From Symbiodinium natans (Eukaryota; Sar; Dinophyceae; Suessiales; Symbiodiniaceae), in NCBI GenBank assembly GCA_905221605.1, contig CAJNDS010002546.1, positions 369,589 through 433,588 of the forward strand: a DNA stretch of 64,000 bases. Direction: 5' to 3'. The translations under genes were made by a program, and so were the position numbers. Under the pieces are notes generated by a model, which saw only the letters and a list, made by a program, of their open reading frames with translations, was not told the origin of the DNA and did not search any database. This document shows positions 28,480 through 38,984 of this stretch, piece after piece (position 1 is the first letter of the stretch; every line of letters starts with the position of its first letter).

Positions 28480-28560
28480 ATACATATATATATATATGTG
28501 TATGCATATATATATAGACACATTCTCACATATATATATATATAACACGTTTCAACACAT
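28480..28560. repeat. AT microsatellite cluster
   Basis: Runs of TA and TATG dinucleotides (about 28486-28550). Similar tracts lie at 30866-30955, 42497-42590, 43685-43715 and 53720-53930. Confidence 0.9.
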
Positions 28561-28698
28561 TATGATCATGAACCAACATAGAGTAAAGATTCAACAACCA
28601 TTCTTCATAAGGCCAATCCCCTCCAGCCCAGTAGCCCTAAACCCTCAACCCTAAACCCTAAACCCTAAACCCCTTGCTGGTTCCTTTGCGAAGCCCAG

Positions 28699-28751
28699 GT
28701 CTGGGAAGGCAACGCCGCTTCCAGCACCCATCTCGTGCTGCCCTCCGGGGG
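28699..28751 (+). CDS. Short exon, unrecognised protein
   Basis: GCCCAG acceptor and GTGAGA donor; reads VWEGNAASSTHLVLPSG. A further open segment with a GTGAGA donor ends near 28926 (CLRCDRARIQACR). Confidence 0.5.
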
Positions 28752-29128
28752 GTGAGACCTTTGGGGGTTTCCGAACATGAGGGTGCTCCTTTGGGCATAG
28801 GGCTATACTAAGGCTAAACTGCCTAAGTTTAGAATTCCGGGTATGATGCCCCCTAAACCCTTGCCCTAAACCCTAAACCGCTAAATTTGGAAGCTTGCCT
28901 GCGGTGTGACAGGGCGCGCATACAGGCTTGTCGGGTGAGAGCCAGGGTCCAGGAATTTGAGGAAGGACTCAGCTCCTACAGGTTAGGTTTGGGATCCGGT
29001 CCCCGAAGCCCCAAACCCTCAACCCAGGAGTTTAGGGTTTTAGGGTTTTGGGGTTTTGGGGTTTAGGGTTTTAGGGTTTTAGGTTTTTAGGCTTTTAGGG
29101 TTTTAGGGTTTTAGGGTTTCGGGCCCAG

Positions 29129-29235
29129 GAGACCTTAAACTTCTGAAGCTTCGTCCGCAAAGCGGGCCATTTGAGGCGTCCTCTGGCGGGGGATGGCTCT
29201 GCTTCGCTACATGCAGCGATGCTGAAGGCCTTGGG
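29129..29235 (+). CDS. Short exon, unrecognised protein
   Basis: GCCCAG acceptor, GTGTGT donor. Reads DLKLLKLRPQSGPFEASSGG then GWLCFATCSDAEGLG. Confidence 0.5.
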
Positions 29236-29249
29236 GTGTGTAGGATTTG

Positions 29250-29402
29250 TTTGTGTTTAGGGTTTAGGGTCTAGGGTTTAGGGTTTAGGGTTTAGGGTTT
29301 AGGGTTTAGGGTTTAGGGTTTAGGGTTTAGGGTTTAGGGTTTAGGGTTTAGGGTTCAGGGTTCAGGGTTAAGGGTTTAGGGTTTAGGGTTTAGGGTTTAG
29401 GG
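29250..29402 (+). repeat. (TTTAGGG)n array, about 20 units
   Basis: G-strand heptamers with minor variants directly after the exon candidate and leading into the next one at 29411. Confidence 0.95.
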
Positions 29403-29410
29403 TGCATCAG

Positions 29411-29453
29411 GGATGTGGCATATGCTGGCTGGTTCGTGTCCCGCTTGCCCCAA
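29411..29453 (+). CDS. Micro-exon candidate
   Basis: GCATCAG acceptor, strong GTGAGT donor; reads MWHMLAGSCPACP. Unrecognised; two Cys pairs may be coincidental. Confidence 0.45.
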
Positions 29454-29516
29454 GTGAGTTGTCAACACAATACAGCATGATCGCGACAAACTCGGCTAGA
29501 AGATGTAGCCCTAAAC

Positions 29517-29745
29517 CCTAAACCCTAAACCCTAAACCCCAAACCCCAAACCCCAAACCCCAAACCCCAAACCCAAACCCCAAGCCCCCAACCCCAAACC
29601 CCAAACCCCAAACCCCAACCCCAACCCCAAACCCCAAACCCCAAACCCCAAACCCCAAACCCCAAACCCCAAACCCCAAACCCCAAACCCCAAACCCCAA
29701 ACCCCAAACCCCAAACCCTAAACCCTAAACCCTAAACCCTAGACC
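29517..29745 (-). repeat. CCCCAAA array bounded by CCCTAAA
   Basis: About 25 CCCCAAA units between CCCTAAA units on both sides, a block-homogenised variant. Open frames of Gly/Val/Trp/Leu repeats on the minus strand are artefacts of the heptamer, not genes. Confidence 0.95.
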
Positions 29746-29842
29746 CCAAACCCTAACCAGCCGTGTGGGTTGACTCTTTGAAGAGATAGCATGCGGCTGG
29801 GCTTGTCATGTCACGCTCGTTTTGCGCCATCATCTGCACCAG

Positions 29843-29888
29843 GCGTACCCAGGGTTCAGTGGACCCATGCTGCCATAATCGATGTCAG
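29843..29888 (+). CDS. Micro-exon candidate
   Basis: GCACCAG acceptor, GTGAAG donor; reads VPRVQWTHAAIIDV. Unrecognised. Confidence 0.4.
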
Positions 29889-30917
29889 GTGAAGCCGCGC
29901 ATTGACATGCGCCAAGCCTGGTCTATTTCCGTCAAGTGAGCATGGCGGGATGGAGGTAGTTTTGAGGATAGAGCTGCGAGAATGATGACAGACCTTAAAC
30001 CCTCGACCCTAAGCCCTCCATTCTCAACCTTACCTAACGTCCCCAAACCGCCCTTAAGACAAATCTCACTTGCCCAGTATGATCCCTTCAAGTGGAGTCA
30101 GTAATCTTTAGCCAATAGGGTTCCTTAAAGTGGTATAGAGAGGGACATGAGGTACCTGATTCCTCAGTTCCCACAATCCTAAACCCTCAACGCTAAACCC
30201 TAAACCTTAAGCCTTAAATCTTAAACCCTAAACCCTAAACCCTAGGCATTCGGGCGTTCCCTATAGGACTTGGTTACGCAGCCTTTCGGGGCAAAGGTGA
30301 ACCCTATGTAGACTTCCAAGTGGCCTGAACCCTACACTGTAAGCATCTGTAAGCCCTAACTAAACCCTAAACCCTAAACTCTAAATCCTAAACCCTAAAC
30401 CCTATCCCTAAGCGCGACGTAGGGCTCAGGGCTTCGGGTTTTGAAGTGGTGGATGGGACTCCTGTGGCCCGTAGAAGGCGCCAACCAAAGACACAAAACT
30501 CAGAGCGAAGAGGGACTGAGCTGGGCCAAGCGTGCGGGCAAGCTCCTCCACAAATCCAAAAGAGTCGATAGAGTTCAGGATTTAGGGTTTATGGAGTTTA
30601 GGTTCAAGGTTTAGGGGTTTAGGGTTTATCGGATTTAGGGGTTCAGGGTTTAGGTTCCCGCAAACTTTAGTACTTAGAACCCTAAACCCTAAACCCTAAA
30701 CCCTAAACCCTAAACCCTAAACCCTAAACCCTAAACCCTGCAAACCCTAAAGGGAACTCTATAGGGTGATCTCCCCAAGCGGCACCCTCTGCCTGGCTCA
30801 GCCCCAAGAAAACGGACTGGTGGGGGGGAGGTCTGAGGCCCATCACGACTCGCACATTGTAGCGTATGTATGTATATATCTGTATCTATATCTATATCTA
30901 TTTCTATTTCTATATCT

Positions 30918-30948
<31 letters not shown>

Positions 30949-31112
30949 TGCATACGTGAGTATGTTTTGAAAGATTGCGATTAGGGATTAGGAGAGTCCA
31001 AGAAGGCTTAGACCATAGGCTGGTGGCTCAGCAAAAGGAACACCCCAAACCCTAAACCCTAAACCCTAACCCTAAACCCTAAACCCCAAAACCCTAAACC
31101 CTAAACCCTAAA

Positions 31113-31188
31113 CCGTTGGATTCGAAGAGTCCGTTGAACGGGCCGCCCCCGAGCCAGTTGATGGTTACAGCCGCGGAACCAAAGCAGG
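31113..31188 (+). CDS. Short exon, unrecognised protein
   Basis: Follows CCCTAAA repeats, ends at a GTTTAG donor. Reads FEESVERAAPEPVDGYSRGT. The start may be at 31113 or after GAAG at about 31127. Confidence 0.45.
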
Positions 31189-31708
31189 GTTTAGGGTTTG
31201 GGGTTTAGGGTTTAGGGTTTAGGGTTTAGGGTTTAGGGTTTAGGGTTGGGGTGTAAGGGCTTGTCCCCAAACCCTAAGCTTTCATGAAGCACCCCTAATC
31301 CCCTTGATCAGTGTTGGGGGTGTCAGGGATGCATGTGTATGGGTTTAGGGTTTAGGATTTAGAGTGTGGGGTTTAGGGTTTTGGGTTTAGGACTTAGAGT
31401 GTGGGGTCTAGGGCTCAGGGTTTAGGACTTGCAGTTTGGGGTTTAGGGTTTAGGGTTGAGGGTTTAGGGTTTAGGGTTTAGGGTTTTGGACTTAGAGTTT
31501 GGGGTGCAGGGTTTTGGGGGGGGGGGGAAATGTAGGGTTTAGGGCATTGCACTTCCCGCGGAGTGGACAGACTGCACCGAAAGGTTTGAGATTCCAGAAG
31601 CAGAAGCCCAAAATCAGCGTCCTCAACCCTTAAATCCTAAGCCCTAAGCCTTAAGGCTATGTTTGGTTGCAAGTCTGAGGGTTTTTTGGGTTTAGGGTTC
31701 AGGTTTTA

Positions 31709-31856
31709 GGGTAGTTACATGGTCACTTAATATGTTCCCTTACCTTCATTGGGTTCTGAAGTGGGGCCCCTTGGGCCTTGTAGGGCATTTGAGGGGTATG
31801 CAATATACAAGGGCTCCACAATTTACGGGCCCATACTAAGTGACCATGCAACTACC
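31709..31856. mobile_element. Inverted-repeat element, family K (148 bp)
   Basis: GGGTAGTTACATGGTCACTT at the left; AAGTGACCATGCAACTACCC at the right, inverse with one mismatch. No open frame of note. Confidence 0.8.
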
Positions 31857-32170
31857 CCACGACGTAAACTCTCTACACTGCACTACATCCAACCTCAAAA
31901 AGGCTTCCAGGTTCCTAGGCAACCTAAACCAAGCTCCCTGTTTGCTTGTTTCATGTCTCAACGGGTTAGAAATACGGAGCCGAACCCCAGCAAAAAGGCT
32001 GGCACAGAGGCAGAAACTAAATTCTTAAACTCTTAAACGCCCTAAACTCTAGTGCACGAAAGATGGCCCCAAACCCTAAACAAGGCGACCCTGTCGCCTT
32101 AAACAATAAGCCTGATGCTGCCCGACGCTCCTTGCGGTCGCTCCTCCATTTTATTCTGTTGCTCCAGCAG

Positions 32171-32334
32171 ATCTCTTCCCGGTGAGCCATGAGGTCATGG
32201 CTCAGAATGAGAGACTGGTTTCACTCTTTCTGGGCGGAAATGCGACCGCATGGCCACACAAGGAAGATGTCCGAGCGCTGTCCAACGTGAAGGCATTTGT
32301 CTATGACCTGCCAGAGAACTTCCACCTCAGCAAC
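32171..32334 (+). CDS. Exostosin exon 1 (FVYDLP block)
   Basis: TCCAGCAG acceptor. Reads HEVMAQNERLVSLFLGG and later NVKAFVYDLPENFHLSN, the latter being the family's N-terminal K-x-Y-V-Y-D-L-P strand. The frame closes at TAG 32335; no GT donor is evident, so a non-canonical donor is likely. The frame is also open upstream to about 32118. Confidence 0.75.
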
Positions 32335-35300
32335 TAGGCAGGCCCTTCGGATGTTTTGCCTGTTCCTGATTTGTGGTTAAGAGGAGTAATCCTCCCCCTG
32401 ATATTAAGCCCCTCCCCCCCTAACCGCCTAATATTCAATACCCCCCTGGTTTTATATTTTCCCTTGTTTGTGTTTAAGATGATCATATTTAGGATGATCT
32501 TTTCTTTTGCTTGTGTTTAAGAGGATTATATCTGGGATTATTTTGCAGAGGGTTTAATTACCCCTAAAAACCTATGACACAACTATACTGGGAGTATTTT
32601 ATATTAGGGGGTTAGGGGGCTTAACATGAGGGGGGGAGGGGATTACATCATTTTCCGGAGGGCTTTTAAGGGGCCGTCCACAGGCAACTTGCAAGACCTT
32701 CAGAGGCAGGCGGCGTCTCAAGGCTCCAATTGCGATTTCGGGGTGAGCTTGTGCAGCTCACGGTGGGCGAAGACGTTCACGCATAAGCTCGTCACTTAGG
32801 GCTATACTTTGAAAAGCTGTTTTGGGTACCTTCATTTCTAAGAAACAGACAAACAACTTAATTTTGGTTGGGGTTCCAAGTTCAGTATAGGTCTACGCAT
32901 CGGAAGTGGTGTTTCTACAGAAGCTCCTCCGGGCGGTGCCGCTGACGTCGGATGCCAAGGAGGCAGATCTTTTTATCGTGCCCTGGCTGGTGAGGTCACA
33001 CTGCGCGGTGCGCGAAGTATGGGATAGATGCGCCTTGCCTCTTCATTGCTTCAGGGTTTAGGCCGTTTAGGGTTTAGGGTTAGTTTAGGGTTTAGGGTTT
33101 AGGGTTTAGGGTTTAGGGTTTAGGGTTTAGGGTTTAGGGTTTAGGGTTTAGGGTTTAGGGTTTAGGGTTTAGGGTTTAGGGAATCCGGAAGGCCCTAAGG
33201 CTGTTTTTCTTGTTTCAAACCGTTTGTGAAGATCACGTGCAGACTGTTTTTTTAGAAGGAGAAACGAGGCCAACCTAGCTTCAAGGAGCTTTGTTGGTAG
33301 CTTTCTTCTAGTCAGCGCAGCCCAGACCAGGCATTATCACAGAACTTGCCCACCTGCTTTGGCACTACCTCCCGCATTTCAACGAAGCGACCCGAGGGAG
33401 ACATCTGTTTTTTGCAAGTGGTGGGCCTCCGAATATACCTGCGGATGTGCAGGCGCAACCCCTGCAGGTGTCTTACTTAGCCAATAGTTGAATTTCAAAC
33501 TTTGTGGCTTTCTTCCTTATTTCGTAGGCATACTAAAGCTAAAGTTTACCCTAAACCCTAAACCCTAAACCCTAAACCCTGAACCCTGAACCCTGAACCC
33601 TTTGTATCCCTTGGCTCTTGGAGAAGTCAGGTGTCTCTGGGGCCTGACTATTTCCCACCGCAGCGGCCATTCCTGGTTTCGGGGCGGCTTCCGGGTCGTT
33701 GTTAAGGACACGGTTTAGGGTTCAGGGTTCAGGGTTTAGGGTTTTGGGTTTTGGGTTTTGGGTTTTGGGTTTTGGGTTTGGGTTTTGGGGTTTGGGGCTT
33801 GCAACAGCTTGTATACGCTAAACCTTTCACTTAAACCTTACTTAGAACCTAGACCCTAAACCTTAAACCCTATACTTGCAACCATGACTGAGGATTTTGG
33901 TGCCCTACCTTAGCAACGAGCCATTCCTGCAACCTACTGCGTGGCGAGCCTGGAAGAAGCAGATGGGCACGCACAAGGATGCCAGCCGCAAGGTGTTGAA
34001 AGTTCAGGGTTTAGGGTTTAGGGTTTAGGGTTTAGGGTCTGGGGGGCCTTACTGTAGGATGTTTATTGCAGGAGTTTAGGGTTTAGGGCTTGATTTTCCG
34101 GCTTGGGATGTAGGGCACTTACAGGGCTCAGGACTTCGGGTTTGCAGTCTGGCTCCCGCTGCAGATCTTGCAATCTTAAGACCCTAAGTCTGAAGCCCCA
34201 AACTCCGAAACAACTCCTTCCTGAGCTCGCCTCCTAAACCCCAAACCCGAAACCCTAAACCCTAAACCCGAAACCCTAAACCCTAAACCCTAAACCCTAA
34301 ACCCTAAACCTGAAGCTCAAGGATGTCTGGGTGTGTCTTGCCTTCTCACCGCAGAACAGCCCACGGCGACTGCCGCTTGGCCGTGGGAAGCCCCCGTTCA
34401 TCCTCAAGCCACCAGGGCATCTTCGGGTTTAGGGTTTAGGGTTTAGGGTTTAGGGTCGAGTGTTTAGGGTATAGGGTTTAGGGGGTTGGTTTAGGGTTTA
34501 AGGGTTAAGGGTTAAGGGTTTCAGGGTTCAGGGTTAGGGTTTAGGGTTGGTTTAGGGTTTAGGGTTTGGGGTTAAGAATACAGAGTACACCAGAGCAGCC
34601 TACCATCAACCCCTATCTAGGGCTTCCGGGGTTTCGGGAGAGTTTAGGGTTGACAAAAACTGAACTCATTGGTGTTCAGGGCTCTGGGCTCAGGGCTCAA
34701 GGGCTCAAGGGCTCAAGGCGCTCAAGGCGCTCAAGGGCTCAAGGGCTCAAGGGCTCAAGGGCTCAAGGGCTCAAGGGCGTAGGGTTCAGGGTTTAGGGTT
34801 TAGGGTTTAGGGTTTAGGGTTTAGGGTTTAGGTTTTAGGGTTTAGGGTTTAGGGTTTAGGGTTCCAAGGCTGCTGGAAGCCTTCACGCGGGCGCGCGAAG
34901 GTGCTGGGAGCTGGCCAGGGCCCATCGAAGTCATCGGGCGCGGGCTGGGGAAAAGCTGTTTAGGGTTTAGGGTTTAGGGCTTAGAATTTAGGATTCAGAC
35001 TTCGAGTGCAGGCTCCATGAGTTTTAAGAGGTGGAAGCCCAAACCCGAAACCCTAAACCCGAAAAGCCCTAAACCCCAAACCCCAAACCCCAAACCCCAA
35101 ACCCCAAACCCTAAACCCTAAACCCTAAACCCTAAACCCTAAACCCTAAACCCTAAACCCTACACCCTAAACCCTAAACCCTAAACCCTAAACCCTAAAC
35201 CCTACCTCAGTGTCCTCGCCCTGAGGTTCTCCAGGCAGACGACCGTCGGCACCCCTACAGATGGTGGCACATCACTCCTGGCCCTGCTACAGCTGACGCT

Positions 35301-36488
35301 AGGGTTTAGGGTTTAGGTTTAGGGTTTAGGGTTTAGGGTTTAGGGTTTGGGGTTTGGGGTTTGGGGTTTGGGGTTTGGGGTTTGGGGTTTGGGGTTTGGG
35401 GTTTGGGGTTTAGGACTCCCAACCTGGCCTTGTGTTCCCTCTTTGTCACTTACTGGTTGGGTCTGCCCTCAAACCTTTAAACTCTAAACCAGAAACGTGG
35501 CTTTAGGGTTTAGGGTTTGGGGTTTAGGTTTTACGGTCCCTATATAATCCCTATGGCCGTTGCTTCTGGGCTAATTGGGACCAAGGATGTCGAGAGCGCA
35601 GTTTTGCGTAGTGCCGCCTGGAGACACCTCGAGCATTGGCAAGCGCTTGTATGATGCGATTCTGACGGAGTGTATTCCGGTGGTTATATCCTTTCCAACC
35701 AAGTATGGGCTTGGAAAGTCATGGTCGACTTTTGATGGAGGACCTCTGGAGTGGAGTTTGCCCTTTGCGAATCAAGGTCTGGACTACGCAAGGCTTGCAC
35801 TGGAGCTACCCGTCGAAGAATTGCGACGAGGAACTGCTGTGGAGTACCTAGCGTCTGTTTCGCACACGGTCATTGAGAGGCGCCTTGCATACCTTCGAGA
35901 AATACGAAACTTCCTGGTGTTCGACTACAGCGGCCAAACGTTGGATGCGTTCTCCTTGGCAGTTCGACAGATTCTGTCGCTGTTGCCTATTGCGCGAACA
36001 CGCCCGATAACTTGTTTGGAGCTTCCCAGGACCAACGAGAGCGGTTGGGACATGGAGGACCAATATTTGTGTTTGGGTTCTTGCATGGTTAAAACCCCTC
36101 TCAAACCCTAAACCCCAAACCCCAACCCTAAACCCTAAACCGTGGGCTGCTTGGTTGGGTCTCTAGGTGTCCATAAATTTAAGAAACTTAAAAACACCCT
36201 GAACCCTAAGCTAAACCCGAAGGGGGCGGGGGGCATGCCTACAGAACCCTAGCCTTATATATATATATAGCACCATATTCACTATCAAACGTAACCCTAT
36301 AGAACCCCTGCTTATCCTTTTACAGGTCTACAGAACTCTATGCGTCCCTTCCGGACTGAAAGGAGCGCAAGTGGATGGGCGAAATCAATCGGCAGGCCTG
36401 GGGACTGTACGAGTGCTACTATGCGGCTGGTCACTTGTCCGCACGCAACGCAAAGTTTCCTAACTTCGCCTACAAGGAGGCCCCTCTA
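32171..36488 (+). CDS. Exostosin-like glycosyltransferase (GT47-type), multi-exon gene (span)
   Basis: Gene-level entry. Exostosin-family proteins are Golgi/ER type II glycosyltransferases. The recognised pieces occur in family order: KAFVYDLPENFH (32171 exon), EADLFIVPWL (32891), LPHFNEATRGRHLFFASGG (33321), ILVPYLSNEP (33893), and the long exon FCVVPPGDTSSIGKRLYDAI then CIPVVIS (35586), the most diagnostic block of the family. The N-terminus with any signal anchor was not found and may lie upstream of 32171. Introns carry telomere-like repeats and one 261-bp inverted-repeat element. The middle exons (34355, 34869, 35211) are weakly supported. Confidence 0.85.
32386..32646. mobile_element. 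Large inverted-repeat element, family S (261 bp)
   Basis: GTAATCCTCCCCCTGATATT...GCCCCCCTAACC pairs with the inverse right end (GGGGGTTAGGGGGCTTAACA then GGGGAGGGGATTAC), stems of about 55 bp. It lies wholly inside the first exostosin intron and contains two GTGTTTAAGA-type internal direct repeats. Confidence 0.8.
32891..32989 (+). CDS. Exostosin exon 2 (EADLFIVPWL)
   Basis: GTATAG acceptor, GTGAGG donor, phase 0. Reads FLQKLLRAVPLTSDAKEADL then FIVPWL, matching the family's D-P-x-x-A-D-L-F-x-V-P pattern. Confidence 0.8.
33090..33182 (+). repeat. (TTTAGGG)n array, about 13 units
   Basis: G-strand heptamers shortly downstream of the exon 2 donor. Confidence 0.95.
33321..33467 (+). CDS. Exostosin exon 3 (GRHLFFASGG)
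   Basis: GCGCAG acceptor, GTGTCT donor. Reads ITELAHLLWHYLPHFNEATR then GRHLFFASGGPPNIPADV, the family's L-P-x-W-x-R-x-x-G-R-D-H-F motif. Confidence 0.85.
33893..33992 (+). CDS. Exostosin exon 4 (ILVPYLSNEP)
   Basis: ACTGAG acceptor, GTGTTG donor. Reads ILVPYLSNEPFLQPTAWRAW, fitting the D-V-x-V-P-P/Y strand of the family. Confidence 0.75.
34355..34426 (+). CDS. Exostosin exon candidate
   Basis: CACCGCAG acceptor, GTTTAG donor formed by the first telomere-like heptamer, phase 0 on both sides. Reads RRLPLGRGKPPFILKPPGHL. Frame choice rests on phase only. Confidence 0.45.
34680..34770 (+). repeat. GGGCTCAAG minisatellite
   Basis: About nine 9- to 10-bp units (GGGCTCAAG, GGCGCTCAAG). Followed by (TTTAGGG)n. 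Confidence 0.9.
34869..34957 (+). CDS. Exostosin exon candidate, all frames open
   Basis: CCAAG acceptor, ends at GTTTAG. All three + frames are open; phase with 34355 gives AGSLHAGARRCWELARAHRS, another frame LLEAFTRAREGAGSWPGPIE. Not resolved. Confidence 0.35.
35211..35301 (+). CDS. Exostosin exon candidate
   Basis: CCTCAG acceptor, ends CTAG-GGTTTAG. Reads PEVLQADDRRHPYRWWHITP. The family has a divergent segment at this position, so no motif test is possible. Confidence 0.4.
35341..35412 (+). repeat. TTTGGGG variant array
   Basis: Nine tandem TTTGGGG units bounded by TTTAGGG. A second such block of about 12 units lies at 37082-37166. Confidence 0.95.
35586..36087 (+). CDS. Exostosin main C-terminal-domain exon
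   Basis: CCAAG acceptor, GTTAAA donor, 167 codons, the longest recognised exon. Reads SRAQFCVVPPGDTSSIGKRL, then YDAILTECIPVVISF, the hallmark S-x-F-C-L-x-P-x-G-D...R-x-x-D-A-I-x-x-x-C-I-P-V-x-I block that binds the nucleotide sugar in exostosin-like enzymes. The rest (ELPVEELRRGTAVEYLASVS, YLREIRNFLVFDYSG) matches the following family helices. Confidence 0.95.
36363..36488 (+). CDS. Exon candidate following the exostosin domain
   Basis: AAAG acceptor and GCAAGA (GC-type) donor, phase 0, compatible with the preceding exon. Reads RKWMGEINRQAWGLYECYYA then AGHLSARNAKFPNFAYKEAP. Coding-like; may be the exostosin C-terminus. Confidence 0.55.
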
Positions 36489-36935
36489 GCAAGAAGTAGA
36501 GCGCCTAAGAACGAAACCCTAAACCCTAAACCTTAGGTTTCAAGTGCCCGAACCATATGTCCACAGTCACAAATCCATCCATGAGTGATACAGGGTTTAG
36601 GGTTTAGGGTTCTTTGAAGAAGCTAAGCCCTAAACCCTAAACCCGCCAATGCAAGGACCCCAGCATAGTCACTAGTCAGAGGGTCCAACGTCCTGGGTGG
36701 CTTTGGCAACCAAACAGTCCGTAGGACTTCCTGTGCGCCCTATACCCCAAACCCTCAACCCTAAACCCCAAACCCTCAACCCTGAACCCTGAACCCTAAA
36801 CCCTACTATGAACCCTAAACCCTACCAACCCTGTAAACCCCGTAAGCACTACAACCCCCCTGTAAACCCTGTAATTCCTAAACCTGAATTCGCCTAAGCC
36901 CTAAACCCTAAACCCTAAACCCTAAATTCGCCCAG

Positions 36936-37017
36936 GTGCATCTCCTGAGCTCTCTGGGCAGCGCTCTCTCCTACGGAGGCCTCCCGTGATTTCCGAGGAC
37001 CTCGCTACGGCAGATTC
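36936..37017 (+). CDS. Short exon candidate
   Basis: GCCCAG acceptor, GTATGG donor; reads SPELSGQRSLLRRPPVISED. Unrecognised. Confidence 0.4.
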
Positions 37018-37081
37018 GTATGGGGTTTTGGGTTTTAAGGTCTGCAGGGTGTAGGGTTTAGGGTTAGGGTTTAGGGTTTCG

Positions 37082-37166
37082 GGTTTGGGGTTTGGGGTTT
37101 GGGGTTTGGGGTTTGGGGTTTGGGGTTTGGGGTTTGGGGTTTGGGGTTTGGGGTTTGGGGTTTGGG
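37082..37166 (+). repeat. TTTGGGG variant array, about 12 units
   Basis: Homogeneous variant block between TTTAGGG units. Confidence 0.95.
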
Positions 37167-37804
37167 GTTTAGGGTTTAGTTAGGGTCCAGGTTTTCAGGT
37201 TTACAGGGTCTAGCATTCTTTGGCTTGTCTAGCTAGGAAGATCCTTGGTACATTTTGATTTTCCGATACCCTAAACCCTTCACCTTAGACCCGAAAACCC
37301 CGACCCTAAGCCCTAAACCCTAAACCCTAAACCCTAAACCCTAAACCCTAAACCCTAAACCCTAAACCCTAAACCCGAGGACGTCTCCCCCGCTGGTCCC
37401 CTCTGGTCGCCTCGGTCTCGCAAGAGAGGGCCGTCGATGCAGTGTTCCAGGCGGGCTCATTCGGGGTTCTCAGATCACAGAGCTTTTATTTTAGGGTTTA
37501 GGGTTTAGGGTTTAGGGTTTAGGGTTTAGGGTTTAGGTTCACCATAAATACGAAGCATCTCTCAACCGTAAGTCCTGAACGCTAAGCCCTAACCCTAAGA
37601 CTCCAAGTCCCTAAAGCCCTCGACCTGTCAACTGCCTGAAATGCATACCTTCCTTGAACCCTCTGCCGGCAAGGTCCACGCCCTTAACAAAGGTTATTAG
37701 GTTTCAGAAGCCCTAAGCCCTAAAGTATAGGTACCTTATATCCCCTATGTACGTCGGACGTTTACGCTCCATTTGACGGGTGCTTTGTTCGATTTACAAA
37801 ATTA

Positions 37805-37975
37805 ACGTGTTTAAACTGCGGCCCTTCAGGCCGCAGTTTTAAGATCGTTTAAACATTTTAAATGTTTAAACTGTTCAGAGTGTTTAACCTGAGGCCCTTC
37901 AGGCCGCAGTCTAAACAGTTTGAGTATTTACGCTGTTTGAGGTGTTCAGACTGCGGCCCTTCATGCCGCAGTTTC
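37805..37975. repeat. Tandem hairpin array, about 68-bp unit
   Basis: Three units each contain a short hairpin (ACTGCGGCC-CTTCA-GGCCGCAGT at 37815, 37888, 37949) separated by GTTTAAAC-type palindromes. A fourth degraded unit (GGGGCCGCAGTTAAAACA) is near 38109. AT- and GC-rich palindromes alternate; unlike any neighbour. Confidence 0.85.
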
Positions 37976-38723
37976 AACAGTTTAAAGAGTTCATTCAAGT
38001 TCTGTAATTGTGTGTTAACTGTTTAAAAGTGTGTAAGCTGCAAATTCTTCGAAAACCCCCAAGCTCCGGGTGTTGAAGTGTTTAAAGTCTTCCGACAGCG
38101 TCTTGAGGGGCCGCAGTTAAAACACTTTGCACAGTTTAGATATTGATTGGGTTTTAGGGTTTAGGGTTTAGGGTTTAGGGTTTAGGGTTTAGGGTTTAGG
38201 GTTTAGTTTTTTTGTTTTTGAAAATTTGCATTGTAAGCACTTGAAACAGTTTAAACTGTTACCAAATTGCTTGCTTCTGAATGGTGGCACAGCAATGGCA
38301 CAGTTCCAGCGCCTGCCTTTTCCCTTTTGCCTCTTTTTTTTCTGACAATGGTGGAAGTGGAGAGGGTCATGCAGAAAAGCAAGAGAAAGAAAAAAGGTTT
38401 AGGGTTTAGGGTTTAGGGTTTAGGGTTTAGGGTTTAGGGTTTAGGGTTTAGGGTTTAGGGTACAAAAGGCGTTCATTCCCCGGCCTAGGTCCAGCCAAAT
38501 AGGGTTTCGGCCTTAGGATTTGGAATTGGAGGTTTAAAAATTAAGTGCTTTCACGAAGTCTGGAGCTAGCAAAATGTCCCGTCAAATAAAACATAAGGTC
38601 CAGCCCACATCACCCTTTCTATACCCTTTAAGGGGGGTTACCAGGTATTCTCATTCCTTACTAAGAACCAGTAAGTATACCCTCTTAACCCTACGCCCAA
38701 AACCCCAAACTCCAAACTCGCAG

Positions 38724-38796
38724 GTGGAGTGATGCGCCCAACGCGGTCCGCAGGTGCTCTTTGCTCGAGCCGGAGGCGCGAGAGACCAGCAGGCAC
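38724..38796 (+). CDS. Short exon candidate
   Basis: CGCAG acceptor, GTGTTT donor at the start of G-strand repeats; reads SDAPNAVRRCSLLEPEARET. Unrecognised. Confidence 0.45.
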
Positions 38797-38878
38797 GTGT
38801 TTAGGGTTTAGGGTTTAGGGTTTAGCGTTTTGGGGTTTAGGGTTTTGGGGCATGGGTGTAGGGTCCAGCGTTTCTAGG

Positions 38879-38984
38879 TTGGGATGCTCCCCCTTACACT
38901 AACAGTCCTTAATAGGGATTATAGTACTAGAACCCCCCCCCCCCCCCTTATAAGGACTGTTAATATACGGGGGAACATCCCAAC
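38879..38984. mobile_element. Inverted-repeat element, family F best copy (106 bp)
   Basis: TTGGGATGCTCCCCCTTACA at the left and GGGGGAACATCCCAA at the right are inverse; inner AACAGTCCTTAATAGGG pairs with TAAGGACTGTTAA. A C16 tract is at the centre. Confidence 0.8.

Noticed and set aside
29518-29714. Minus-strand open frames rich in Gly, Val, Trp and Leu
   Set aside because: They are three-frame translations of the CCCCAAA array.
34680-34770. Relict dinoflagellate spliced leader (words ending GGCTCAAG)
   Set aside because: Only GGGCTCAAG is tandemly repeated; the rest of the leader is absent here and at 12970, where TTGGCTCAAGG is part of a family B element.
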